Source: Lysinibacillus fusiformis (lineage in GTDB: Bacteria > Bacillota > Bacilli > Bacillales_A > Planococcaceae). From it: a stretch of 64,000 nt of DNA. The position numbers were made by a program, and so were the translations under genes. Shown here piece after piece: positions 45,907 through 53,817 of the stretch (position 1 is the stretch's first letter; each line of letters starts with the position of its first letter). The notes beneath the pieces were generated by a model. That model was not told the origin of the DNA. It saw nothing but the letters and a program-made list of their open reading frames with translations, and ran no database searches. The stretch is taken from assembly GCF_002845985.1 (NCBI RefSeq), contig NZ_PDFK01000009.1:1-64000 (forward strand). The letters run 5' to 3'.

Positions 45907-47022
45907 TTAGGCTGTTACAACAGTTGAGAACTTACATAGTTCCTGGATTACATCCTCATCCACTTCTACACCTAGCCCAGCCTGTTCATTTAAGCAAATA
46001 AATGGAACATCATAATGTAGATTCCCTACATCTTTAGAGAATTTTAGCGGGCCTGTTAACTCTACACTTGTCATAATTTTCTTAGAGAATGCTACATGAA
46101 AACCTGCAGCAGAGCCAACAGATGATTCTACCATGGAGCCAATTTGACATTCAATTCCCGCCATCTCTGCCATGACAGCTAGCTTCATCGCAGGGTAGAT
46201 GCCACCACACTTCATTAACTTAATATTTACTTTATCAGCGGCACGCTTGGCAATAATTTCACGCATTTCACGTACACCACGAAGTCCTTCATCAATCATT
46301 AATGACACATCGGATTTTGATTTAATCTCAACCATTCCATCAATATCTTCACTATCTACCGGTTGCTCTAACCAATCAATGTTTAAATCCTTCATAGCAC
46401 GTAAACCCTGTAAGGTAGTAGACGCATTGCCCCACCCTTGATTTACATCCACTCGGATAGCAATATCTTCACCTACACGTTCACGTACTGCTTTAATGCG
46501 TGCAACATCACGAGTTACCTCTGTGCCTACTTTCATTTTAAAAGAACGATAGCCCATTTCTACTCGATTAGCAGCCTCTTCTGCCATCTCTTCAGGCGTC
46601 CCAATACTTAATACATGGGTAATTGGGAATTTGTCATGATAACGTCCACCTAAAAGTTGGTATACAGGGACTCCTAATGCTTTCCCAGTGATATCAAAGC
46701 AAGCAATATCAAGTGCTGCTTTTGCAGCTGGTACGTCTTTTACAATTTTATTCATTTTTTCGTGCAGCTTTTCAAAAGCCATTGGATTTTCTCCAATAAC
46801 CGCAGGAGCAAGTTGATGTTTTAGCACAGCATATGTGCTTTCCCATGATTCCCCTGTTACATGCTCATCAGGAACTGCTTCCCCGTACCCCACAATACCT
46901 GTATCGGTAGTCACTTTCAAAATAATAGAAGGCATTGTATCATATGTAGCATAACTAATGATAAATGGATCAATTAGAGGTAAATGTATTGCAAAGATTT
47001 CTACTTGTTGGATTTTCATCAT
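45907..47022 (-). CDS. Enolase-superfamily epimerase/racemase (MLE subgroup, dipeptide-epimerase-like)
   Basis: A 371-residue enzyme of the muconate-lactonizing subgroup. Catalytic features: the KxK of SFKMKVG, metal ligands Asp (RVDVNQGW), Glu (LEQPV) and Asp (MIDEG), and the second-side Lys of VNIKLMKCGG. The NIKLMKxGG wording is typical of L-Ala-D/L-Glu-type dipeptide epimerases, while the C-terminal ELTGPLKFSKD differs from the DLDGP of B. subtilis YkfB. Reaction: epimerisation of an amino-acid or dipeptide alpha carbon; exact substrate unknown. It heads a two-gene operon with the GNAT gene and is divergent from a regulator. Confidence 0.78.
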   Translation of the reverse strand: MMKIQQVEIFAIHLPLIDPFIISYATYDTMPSIILKVTTDTGIVGYGEAVPDEHVTGESWESTYAVLKHQLAPAVIGENPMAFEKLHEKMNKIVKDVPAAKAALDIACFDITGKALGVPVYQLLGGRYHDKFPITHVLSIGTPEEMAEEAANRVEMGYRSFKMKVGTEVTRDVARIKAVRERVGEDIAIRVDVNQGWGNASTTLQGLRAMKDLNIDWLEQPVDSEDIDGMVEIKSKSDVSLMIDEGLRGVREMREIIAKRAADKVNIKLMKCGGIYPAMKLAVMAEMAGIECQIGSMVESSVGSAAGFHVAFSKKIMTSVELTGPLKFSKDVGNLHYDVPFICLNEQAGLGVEVDEDVIQELCKFSTVVTA

Positions 47023-47049
47023 AATCAATCTCCCTTGTTGTTATATATG

Positions 47050-47067
47050 TCGTTAATACGTCGTTAA
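47050..47067. promoter_or_regulatory. Tandem tcgttaa words in a divergent promoter
   Basis: tcgttaa occurs at 47050-47056 and 47061-47067, 11 bases apart (one helical turn), in the 77-base gap between the epimerase and its divergent regulator. A regulator binding two adjacent sites is plausible; this is inference. Confidence 0.35.
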
Positions 47068-47099
47068 ATATTTAAAAAAATAGAAAAGGAACGATGCCC

Positions 47100-48341
47100 A
47101 TGTCTACCAAAATAGCGATTATTTGTTCTAAAGCATTTATGAATCGTATTATTAGTATCGCACAAAACATAGCCGATGTTCAATTAGAATTTTATCTTTA
47201 CAACCACCCATCTGAAGCACCAACTTTAATGAAGCAAATTAAACCATGTGACGCACTGCTATTAGGAGGAACATTACCCTATTTACATGCCCAGTCATTA
47301 CTTTCGGAAATCCCAATACCATGGAATTATATTAAACAAGATGAAACAGCCATTTCTACAACACTCTTATCACTAGTAGCCAAACATAGTGTAGCAATCG
47401 ATAGAATTTCCATTGATGTCATGAATCCAGCATTCGTTGACAATGTTTTAACAGAAATAGAATATACTGGACCTAAGCCACATGTTCAGCATATATCGAT
47501 TACAGAACCAACTGAGCATATTTTACAGCGTCATATCACCTTGTGGAATGCCAAAAGTATAGAATTTATCATTACAAGTATTCATAGTGTTTTCGATGAA
47601 TTACAAGCACTTCACATACCCGCAATGCGTATGCTAGATACTACAAATTCTATTCTGCAATGTCTAGAAGAAACTAAATCCAAGTCATTACTAACCAAAT
47701 CCGAAGCCTTTAAAGCCGTTGTCGGTCTATTAGAAATTCAGGGGGATTCTTCAATCGAATCAACTATTTTAAATCAAATTGCTAAGGCTACCTTTTCAAC
47801 GTACAAGCAAATTGCTGCCCACACCTTTGAGCTCTACACAACCGCAGGTCATTTACAAAATGCACTAGAAAAAGACAGCCTAGAAGAACTAATACAACAA
47901 ATCGAACAACCATTTAAGCTAGCATTCGGTTATGGTTACTCCATTTTGGAAGCAACACAAAATGCACAGCAAGCTTTAACATTTACGAAGCCTTTCGAGA
48001 TTTTCATTCTTGATGAACATAAAAATCTATTAGGACCTTTTCCGAATTCAGAAGGTAAAGTGTCTTTAAAAACAGATGATCCCTACGTTTTACAAATGGC
48101 TAAGCTAACAAGCCTCAGTCCATTAAATATCTCTAAACTAATCAATTTCAGCCATGATCGACAATCCGCACAATTTACATCACAAAATCTTGCTGAATAT
48201 CTTCAAGTTACACGACGAACAACCGAACGTATTATCAAAAAATTAGTTGATAATGGTTATGCAAACGTTGTCGGTGAGGAAATGACCCATCAACAAGGTC
48301 GCCCTCGTACCATTTATGAATTGAATTTTGCGACCTACTAA
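47100..48341 (+). CDS. Transcriptional regulator with PrpR-N-like sensor and C-terminal winged HTH
   Basis: A 413-residue protein. The N-terminal 90 residues (KIAIICSKAFMNRIISIAQ ... CDALLLGGTLPYLHA) resemble the periplasmic-binding-like PrpR-N sensor fold. The C-terminal 60 residues hold a winged helix-turn-helix (LAEYLQVTRRTTERIIKKLVDNGYA, then GRPRTIYELN). The middle is helical and not recognised. Divergent from the epimerase/GNAT operon, it most likely controls it in response to a small ligand. The ATG at 47100 has nine-base spacing from AAAGGA; the ATG six bases earlier has only three. Confidence 0.7.
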   Translation: MSTKIAIICSKAFMNRIISIAQNIADVQLEFYLYNHPSEAPTLMKQIKPCDALLLGGTLPYLHAQSLLSEIPIPWNYIKQDETAISTTLLSLVAKHSVAIDRISIDVMNPAFVDNVLTEIEYTGPKPHVQHISITEPTEHILQRHITLWNAKSIEFIITSIHSVFDELQALHIPAMRMLDTTNSILQCLEETKSKSLLTKSEAFKAVVGLLEIQGDSSIESTILNQIAKATFSTYKQIAAHTFELYTTAGHLQNALEKDSLEELIQQIEQPFKLAFGYGYSILEATQNAQQALTFTKPFEIFILDEHKNLLGPFPNSEGKVSLKTDDPYVLQMAKLTSLSPLNISKLINFSHDRQSAQFTSQNLAEYLQVTRRTTERIIKKLVDNGYANVVGEEMTHQQGRPRTIYELNFATY

Positions 48342-48364
48342 ATGATGGCATCAAAAGAAAAAGG

Positions 48365-48398
48365 AATTCTCGTAGATAAACATGTATCTACGAGAATT
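48365..48398. terminator. Bidirectional terminator
   Basis: Perfect 14-base arms (48365-48378 and 48385-48398, aattctcgtagata and its complement) between convergent genes. Confidence 0.9.
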
Positions 48399-48403
48399 TT
48401 ATT

Positions 48404-49852
48404 TTAATCTGCAATCGCTACATTCTCAGAACTTTCTAGCTCTAATTCTTTTTTACGCTTCTCAGCTTCTGCTATTTCCTCTGGTGTTAATTTAACAATG
48501 GCAAATCCAATATATCCATAAATGATGGAGATAATAGGTACAGCAAAATTAAGAATGGCATATGGTGCGTACTCCATAGCACTTACACCTAAAGTAGCTA
48601 GAATAAATACACCACAAGTATTCCAAGGGAAGAAAACAGATGTTAATGTTCCCCCATCTTCTAATGCACGAGATAGATTTTTAGAATGCAAACCACGTTG
48701 TTGATATACCCCCGCAAACATACGTGAAGGGACAACAATTGAAATATATTGCTCAGAACAAGTTGCGTTTGTTGTTACACATGCTGCAATAGTTGAAGCA
48801 ATAAGGCTTCCAGTAGACTTAGCAAACTTCACAATTACGTTCATAAGCGCTTTTAACATTCCTGAATACTCTAAAATACCACCAAAAGTCATCGCTACAA
48901 TGGTCATTGAAACCGTATTCATCATTGAATCTAAACCACCACGGTTAAATAAATCATCCACCATGTGATTACCTGTCGAGATTTCGAATCCAGCTTGCAA
49001 TGCTTGTACAGCACTTGCGGCTGAACCACCTTGTACAAAAATTTGCAGTAAGAAACCTGAAACAATACCAATAATTAAAGCTGGAATTGCTGGCACCTTT
49101 TTAGCTACTAAAACAATAACACCCACTGGTACAAGTAATAGTAAAGGAGAAATGACAAAGCTTTCTTCCATCACTTTTAACGTTGTTAAAATTTCTTCTG
49201 ATTTCATGGAAACATCTGCAAATTTTCTACCGAGAATTCCAAAAACAACAAGCGAAATAATTAACGCTGGAATTGTTGTATAAAGCATATGCTTAATATG
49301 CTCAAATAAATCTGTACCTGTTAAACCTGCTGCTAGATTCGTTGTATCTGATAGTGGTGACATCTTATCTCCAAAGTATGAACCTGAAATAACCGCACCA
49401 GCAATCATAGCCGCTGGAATACCCATACTTAAACCAATACCCATACCTGCGACACCAATTGTCGCCATCGTTGACCATGAACTACCAATAGCTAATGACA
49501 CGATTGAACATAACAGCATGATTGTCACTAAGAACCACGCTGGAGAAATTAATTTTAAGCCATAGAAAATCATCGTTGCTACGACCCCGCCGCCAATCCA
49601 TGCCCCAATTGTCAAACCTACTAAAATAATAATGACAATGGCAGGTAATGCCAGTCGTATCCCCTTATACATCATTTCTTCAATTTCTGACCATTTGTAT
49701 CCATGCATTTTGGCAACAATTGCTGCTACAGTTGTGCCAACAAGAAGAGGTACGTGAGGACTTTGCTCTAAAACAACTACTGTAATCAACATTGTAATAA
49801 TCATAATTGCAAAAGTTAGTAGTGCCCAACCTGCATTAATATCCTTTTTCAT
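48404..49852 (-). CDS. nhaC: NhaC-family Na+/H+ antiporter
   Basis: A 482-residue protein with about 12 membrane helices. NhaC landmarks are present: SLAIGSSWSTMATIGVA, GAVISGSYFGDKMSPLSDTTNLAAG and CSEQYISIVVPSRMF. It exchanges sodium (or malate/lactate as in the MleN branch) for protons. Position between an epimerase operon and an M20 amidohydrolase, on the same strand, hints at transport of an organic substrate, which stays open. The ATG at 49852 follows AAAGGGG by about eight bases; the in-frame extension to 49885 has no ribosome site. Confidence 0.85.
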   Translation of the reverse strand: MKKDINAGWALLTFAIMIITMLITVVVLEQSPHVPLLVGTTVAAIVAKMHGYKWSEIEEMMYKGIRLALPAIVIIILVGLTIGAWIGGGVVATMIFYGLKLISPAWFLVTIMLLCSIVSLAIGSSWSTMATIGVAGMGIGLSMGIPAAMIAGAVISGSYFGDKMSPLSDTTNLAAGLTGTDLFEHIKHMLYTTIPALIISLVVFGILGRKFADVSMKSEEILTTLKVMEESFVISPLLLLVPVGVIVLVAKKVPAIPALIIGIVSGFLLQIFVQGGSAASAVQALQAGFEISTGNHMVDDLFNRGGLDSMMNTVSMTIVAMTFGGILEYSGMLKALMNVIVKFAKSTGSLIASTIAACVTTNATCSEQYISIVVPSRMFAGVYQQRGLHSKNLSRALEDGGTLTSVFFPWNTCGVFILATLGVSAMEYAPYAILNFAVPIISIIYGYIGFAIVKLTPEEIAEAEKRKKELELESSENVAIAD

Positions 49853-50000
49853 TCTTCCATCCCCTTTTTTTGCACCAAATCCCATTTCGGTTTTTCAAAG
49901 ACGCAAATAATTTTTTACGTTTTTTAGCTTAATATTCAAAAAATTAAAAGTCAACGCAAAAAATTTATGCCTCTCTAGCAAATCCCTTTGTTTTAGCGTA

Positions 50001-50015
50001 ATAAAACGTTTTCAA
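50001..50015 (-). promoter_or_regulatory. Candidate cre site upstream of nhaC
   Basis: On the minus strand TTGAAAACGTTTTAT fits the CcpA cre consensus WTGNAANCGNWNNCW with one mismatch (A for C near the end). It lies about 150 bases upstream of nhaC and above a TTGACT(17)TAAGCT promoter candidate, so activation rather than blocking would be expected if it works. Confidence 0.4.
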
Positions 50016-50080
50016 GTAGCAATAAAAAGCAATGCAAACCCTTGAATATCCATACATTTAAGAAAATGTTCATGCAAAAA

Positions 50081-50121
50081 AAGCTATATGAAAAAATAAA
50101 TTACATTTTTTCATATAGCTT
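50081..50121 (-). terminator. Terminator after the M20 amidohydrolase
   Basis: Perfect 16-base arms (50081-50096 and 50106-50121, aagctatatgaaaaaa and its complement) just past the stop of the amidohydrolase gene, with an A-run to the left. Confidence 0.85.
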
Positions 50122-50134
50122 AAAAATTATTTTT

Positions 50135-51244
50135 TTATTCAGGTTTTTTTTCTAATACACAGGCAAGTACTTTTGCAGCATCCATTAAAGCACTACGATC
50201 AAATGTCATCTTAGGATGATGTAATCCTGGCGTTAGGTTTGCCCCGATTCCAATCATCGCTGCTTTTAATTCTGGCTTTTTCACTGTATAGAAATGGAAA
50301 TCATCACTACCTGGTGTCGTTATTTCATCCGCTAAATGTTCTTCACCTAAAGTTTCAATGATGGCAGCCTTCGCCATGTTTGCCGCAATTGGTGAAACTT
50401 CAGCACCTGGCGTAAAATCAACCCAATTCCAAGTCATATCAATTTCAAATTGTTGCTGTATTGATGTTAAACCAAACTCAATTTTGCTGCGTAGCAATTC
50501 GAGCTGTTGATTGTGCTGTGCTCGAATATCCATTGAAAAGCTAGCATTGCCCGGAATAATGTTTGTACTACCTCCATCTGCGATAATTTTCGTTAATTTA
50601 GCAGAATGTGGTTCAAATGGTGATAAATGAATGCTATGTAGCATTTGTTGCACAGCCACAATGACGTCAATCGCATTTTTACCTTGGTGAGGTCTAGCAC
50701 CATGCGCATCAATGCCTTGAATAGTCCCCTCTAAAAAATAAGCTGCACCATGATGGATTGCTGGCGAAACTTTACCAAGTGGTAATTCTTCAATTGGTCT
50801 TAAATGGACTCCAAATAAATGTGTTACCCCATCAACCGCTCCTCGGTCGAATGCTGCACATGCACCATTTCCTAATTCTTCAGCAGGTTGGAAAATGAAA
50901 CGCACACGATGTTGCAATGGGCGATCCTTCAGTAGTAGTAATGCACCAAGAACCATTGTCATATTGGCATCATGTCCACAAGAATGATTCGCTTGCCATT
51001 TTCCATCAACTTCTTGCCATAAAGCATCGATATCAGCGCGGACTGCAACTATTTCTTCACCTGTTCCAATTTCAGCTATTAACCCAGGTATGTCACCTAG
51101 TAAACGATAACTAATCTGTAATTCATCCAGTATCGAAGCGATTTTCTTAGTTGTCTCGAACTCCTTCCAGCTTACTTCTGGATATTTGTGAAAATGATCA
51201 AACCATTGATAAATCGTTTCTTCTACTGTTAAAGCTTTTGACAT
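50135..51244 (-). CDS. M20-family amidohydrolase/aminoacylase
   Basis: A 369-residue zinc amidohydrolase of the HipO/AmhX type. Metal-binding motifs include NHSCGHDANM (Cys and His ligands), QPAEELG and FGVHLRP; the dimerisation domain contains IDAHGARPHQGKNAID. It removes acyl groups from N-acyl amino acids. With the GNAT and the epimerase 4-5 kb away it may complete an acylate-racemise-deacylate route. The ATG at 51244 lies five bases after GAGGTG; an extension to 51307 is in frame but unsupported. Confidence 0.82.
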   Translation of the reverse strand: MSKALTVEETIYQWFDHFHKYPEVSWKEFETTKKIASILDELQISYRLLGDIPGLIAEIGTGEEIVAVRADIDALWQEVDGKWQANHSCGHDANMTMVLGALLLLKDRPLQHRVRFIFQPAEELGNGACAAFDRGAVDGVTHLFGVHLRPIEELPLGKVSPAIHHGAAYFLEGTIQGIDAHGARPHQGKNAIDVIVAVQQMLHSIHLSPFEPHSAKLTKIIADGGSTNIIPGNASFSMDIRAQHNQQLELLRSKIEFGLTSIQQQFEIDMTWNWVDFTPGAEVSPIAANMAKAAIIETLGEEHLADEITTPGSDDFHFYTVKKPELKAAMIGIGANLTPGLHHPKMTFDRSALMDAAKVLACVLEKKPE

Positions 51245-51396
51245 AACTACACCTCTATACGCATTTTTGTTTCCCATTATACATGAATCTATTTCAGAAA
51301 AGTACATATGCCTTAAGACCTAACTAAAATAGTAAAGGGATGTATTTCATTATTATGCTCCTAACAAGCCGTTTATAAATAGAGGTGCAGAAAGTA

Positions 51397-51439
51397 ATGG
51401 ACTATGTTAAAAGTTATCATCACTTTCAACATAGCCCAT
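51397..51439 (-). terminator. Terminator after the 47-residue protein
   Basis: atggactatgttaaaagt (51397-51414) pairs with actttcaacatagcccat (51422-51439) with two mismatches, just past the stop of the small gene. Confidence 0.7.
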
Positions 51440-51449
51440 CAAATATTCA

Positions 51450-51593
51450 TTATAAACTTGTAAAAAACCCTTCTGGATATTCTTCATAATGTACCTTCAC
51501 CATTTGCTCCTCATTTTTTTCTTCCTCTTCATAGAAATCAAACTCTTGATCCATTAAATAAGTTTCAAATTTTGAATTTAACAATTTCCCCAT
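51450..51593 (-). CDS. Small acidic protein, 47 residues
   Basis: MGKLLNSKFETYLMDQEFDF followed by a Glu-rich run (YEEEEKNEEQ) and an aromatic tail (EYPEGFFTSL). About a third of the residues are Asp or Glu. AAGGAG lies seven bases before the ATG at 51593, and a hairpin follows the stop, so this looks like a real short gene. No family recognised. The in-frame extension upstream to 51683 lacks a ribosome site and reads like spacer. Confidence 0.6.
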   Translation of the reverse strand: MGKLLNSKFETYLMDQEFDFYEEEEKNEEQMVKVHYEEYPEGFFTSL

Positions 51594-51744
51594 TGTATCA
51601 CTCCTTATTTGATTGAATTTTCTGATAAAAGAATTATACAATAGTAATTTAGCAAAATGCAATAAATAATACACATTATGCATTATAAATATAAAACTGA
51701 TCTCATCATTAGATAGAACACCATTTTATTCCATATAATAAAAA

Positions 51745-51772
51745 ACTGCATCTAATAATTATTAGATACAGT
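51745..51772 (-). terminator. Terminator after sodC
   Basis: actgcatctaata pairs with tattagatacagt (one mismatch), A-run to the left; it follows the sodC stop on the minus strand. Confidence 0.75.
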
Positions 51773-51785
51773 CTTCCACATCATT

Positions 51786-52334
51786 TTATTGAATTACACC
51801 GCAAGCAATTCTTGCTCCAGAATTACCTGCTGGATCTGTTTTATAATCGTCAGCTGATTCATGAATAACAATAGCACTGCCATCGCTATCTAATAACGAA
51901 TTTGGTTGATCTTTTTGTAAAGTCAATCCCTCAGCTAGGAAATCTAAATCAACATTACCATCCTCACCAATCTCTAAATTTGGTAAATCCCCTAAGTGAT
52001 AGCCGTTTGGATTTAATTTACCATGCTCTTTATTAGTTGGATTAAAGTGTCCACCAGCCGATTCAAATTTAGGTGGTTCACATTTCCCTACTTCATGAAT
52101 ATGAATACCATGTGTGCCTGGCGGTAAGCCAGTTAAGGCCAGCGTCATTCTAACGCCATTATCCTCTTCTTGAAAAAACGCATTCCCATAGCTTTCGTTA
52201 TTTGCACCAATCACTTTTGCAGTAGCCGTTAAGGGGGACGTCGCATTTACAGGTAACTTTTCTTCTTTATTAAAGAAACTACAACCACCAACAAAAACTA
52301 ATAAAGAAATGCCAATTAAACTTATTTTTTTCAT
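51786..52334 (-). CDS. sodC: Cu/Zn superoxide dismutase lipoprotein
   Basis: A 182-residue exported protein. A signal peptide with lipobox VGGC (Cys about 18) points to lipid anchoring on the outer membrane face. All metal ligand positions of Cu/Zn SOD appear present: the HIH pair (GIHIHEVG), GGHFNP, KEHG, YHLGD (His and Asp) and VIHE. The disulfide cysteines and active-site Arg (GARIACGVI) are also in place. B. subtilis YojM has lost copper ligands, so this protein looks more likely to be an active dismutase. It is monocistronic. Confidence 0.9.
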   Translation of the reverse strand: MKKISLIGISLLVFVGGCSFFNKEEKLPVNATSPLTATAKVIGANNESYGNAFFQEEDNGVRMTLALTGLPPGTHGIHIHEVGKCEPPKFESAGGHFNPTNKEHGKLNPNGYHLGDLPNLEIGEDGNVDLDFLAEGLTLQKDQPNSLLDSDGSAIVIHESADDYKTDPAGNSGARIACGVIQ

Positions 52335-52484
52335 AAAAAATTCCTCCTCTATTTCTGATGATTACCAACTTACCCAGTACTTATGCACAAAACAAATAAA
52401 TACGACCTCCTCCTCTCCTAGGAAAAAGGAGTATTTTTAATCTCTGTACATCGTTTTTAGTATGAAATATTTTTGCTGAATCAA

Positions 52485-52519
52485 AAAAGGACTTCCCAAA
52501 GCTTGAGAAATCCCTTTTC
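52485..52519 (-). terminator. Terminator after the 3D-domain protein
   Basis: aaaaggacttc pairs imperfectly with gaaatccctttt around a small loop, immediately beyond the stop on the minus strand. Confidence 0.65.
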
Positions 52520-52523
52520 ATAG

Positions 52524-53300
52524 TTAATCTAAAATTTTTACTGTTACGTGTTTCACACCCCATTGGAGTGCTTGTCCTTCAGTAGGAATAAATACATCAA
52601 TTTTATTACCCTTAATAGCTCCCCCTGTATCAGCTGCTATCGCTTCACCATAGCCTTCCACCCAAACTTTTGTACCAAGAGGAATAACTCTAGGGTCTAC
52701 TGCAATGACTTTTAAGTTGGGATTAGATCTAATATCTGTGCCATTTGCGGTAATACCTGAACAACCTTCACAATAGGCCGTATATGCAGTCGCACGCATT
52801 GTCAATGTTTTACCAGAGCCAGTTGCTGGAGCACTTGCCGGAGCACTTGCTGGTTTAGTTGTAGTCGTTGTAGCAGGTTTTGCAGCTGCAATTCCCTCAG
52901 AAGTTTTGGGCTTTGGTTTTGCAGCCGAAGCCTTAATAGCCAATGACTCACCAGCTAAAATTAAATCTGAACCAAGGTTATTCCATGCTTTTAGTTCATC
53001 AACCGTCACATTATTTGTACGAGCGATTGAAAATAATGTGTCACCGCCTTTGATGACATATTCATCTTCATTTGCCGACTCTGTTTTTGTTGTCGTGTCC
53101 TTCACTAAATCCAGCTCTGGATAGAACCACAACGACTCCATCTCATTTAGTTGCTGGAATTCTCCAACCGTTAAATTATAAATCTCAGGAATTGCCCATA
53201 GTATATTGCCTGGTGATTTGTCCTTCGCAGAGGAAGGACTTGCATACAGACTCAAACCAAAGGTCATCGCTACTGCTAAAGCTAATGCTTTTTTCTTCAT
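52524..53300 (-). CDS. LysM and 3D-domain cell-wall protein (YocH-like)
   Basis: A 258-residue secreted protein: signal peptide (about 1-25), a degenerate LysM-like segment (about 30-65), a clear LysM repeat (YVIKGGDTLFSIARTNNVTV, about 80-125), an Ala/Thr/Pro linker (about 128-165) and a C-terminal 3D domain. The 3D catalytic aspartates lie in VIAVDPRVIPLGTKV, IAADTGG and KIDVF. Such proteins are peptidoglycan lytic enzymes or muralytic resuscitation-type factors. The ATG at 53300 lies 11 bases after GGAGG. The 5' leader can fold (53333-53398). Confidence 0.85.
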   Translation of the reverse strand: MKKKALALAVAMTFGLSLYASPSSAKDKSPGNILWAIPEIYNLTVGEFQQLNEMESLWFYPELDLVKDTTTKTESANEDEYVIKGGDTLFSIARTNNVTVDELKAWNNLGSDLILAGESLAIKASAAKPKPKTSEGIAAAKPATTTTTKPASAPASAPATGSGKTLTMRATAYTAYCEGCSGITANGTDIRSNPNLKVIAVDPRVIPLGTKVWVEGYGEAIAADTGGAIKGNKIDVFIPTEGQALQWGVKHVTVKILD

Positions 53301-53332
53301 GTTTAGTAATACCTCCATCATTTTATTATTTG

Positions 53333-53398
53333 TTGCAAATCTGCTGCTAGCACGCTAGAGTTGAAAGCTCTACTATGACAGCAACCATAAGTTTGCAA
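53333..53398 (-). promoter_or_regulatory. Structured leader of the 3D-protein mRNA
   Basis: On the minus strand a 66-base block closes with TTGCAAA/TTTGCAA, has an inner GCTG/CAGC helix, and encloses two local hairpins (AGAG/CTCT and CTAGC/GCTAG). It lies about 20 bases before the GGAGG site. No known riboswitch consensus was recognised; in particular the c-di-AMP ydaO core is absent. Confidence 0.4.
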
Positions 53399-53547
53399 AT
53401 TAATAACTCAGGGTTATCCGCCTGATATTAGGAATTATTACTATAAAAACAGAAAAATATACAATTTCAATTAATTTTTTAGTAATTCGCAGATTTTGAG
53501 GGTAAAAAATCTATAATTTTGTAGCACAGTTTCGGACTTTTTTATAT

Positions 53548-53574
53548 TAGATATTTGCTATTTTTAGCCGATAA
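53548..53574 (+). promoter_or_regulatory. Sigma-D-like promoter of yjfB
   Basis: TAGA (53548-53551), a 15-base spacer and GCCGATAA (53567-53574) match the sigma-D consensus TAAA-N15-GCCGATAT with two differences. It lies 27 bases before the yjfB start, fitting a motility gene. Confidence 0.6.
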
Positions 53575-53600
53575 ATAAAGAAAGGGGGGGGAATGTAGAA

Positions 53601-53780
53601 ATGGAAATTAATTCACTCATGTCATCACAGCTGATGGAGCTTCAACAAACCGTACAAATGAGCGTAATGCAAAACGCACTCAATTTGAACACATCTACAG
53701 CTATTGAATTATTACAAGATCTACCTCAGCAAGTTCCTACACATCCATACAAAGGATCAATAATAGACATCTCAGTCTGA
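53601..53780 (+). CDS. yjfB: YjfB-family putative motility protein
   Basis: A 59-residue protein: MEINSLMSSQLMELQQTVQM at the start, helical, Met/Gln-rich, ending HPYKGSIIDISV. The family hallmark is an N-terminal run of Met/Ser/Gln helices, AMxxALN-like core and a C-terminal GS-IDI-V. YjfB is called a putative motility protein on the basis of its sigma-D control; its role is not known. A very strong GGGGGGGG site precedes the ATG. 37 bases separate it from the response regulator gene, so both may share the sigma-D-like promoter. Confidence 0.8.
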   Translation: MEINSLMSSQLMELQQTVQMSVMQNALNLNTSTAIELLQDLPQQVPTHPYKGSIIDISV

Positions 53781-53817
53781 TAATGCAGCTATATTTAGCG
53801 GAAGGTGGTGTCCTTAT

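Noticed and set aside
52381-52563. 60-codon minus-strand frame MGCETRNSK...
   Set aside because: Starts inside the 3D-protein gene in another frame and crosses its terminator; no ribosome site.
53301-53547. c-di-AMP (ydaO) riboswitch before the 3D-domain gene
   Set aside because: The conserved core words are absent; only a generic structured leader can be supported.
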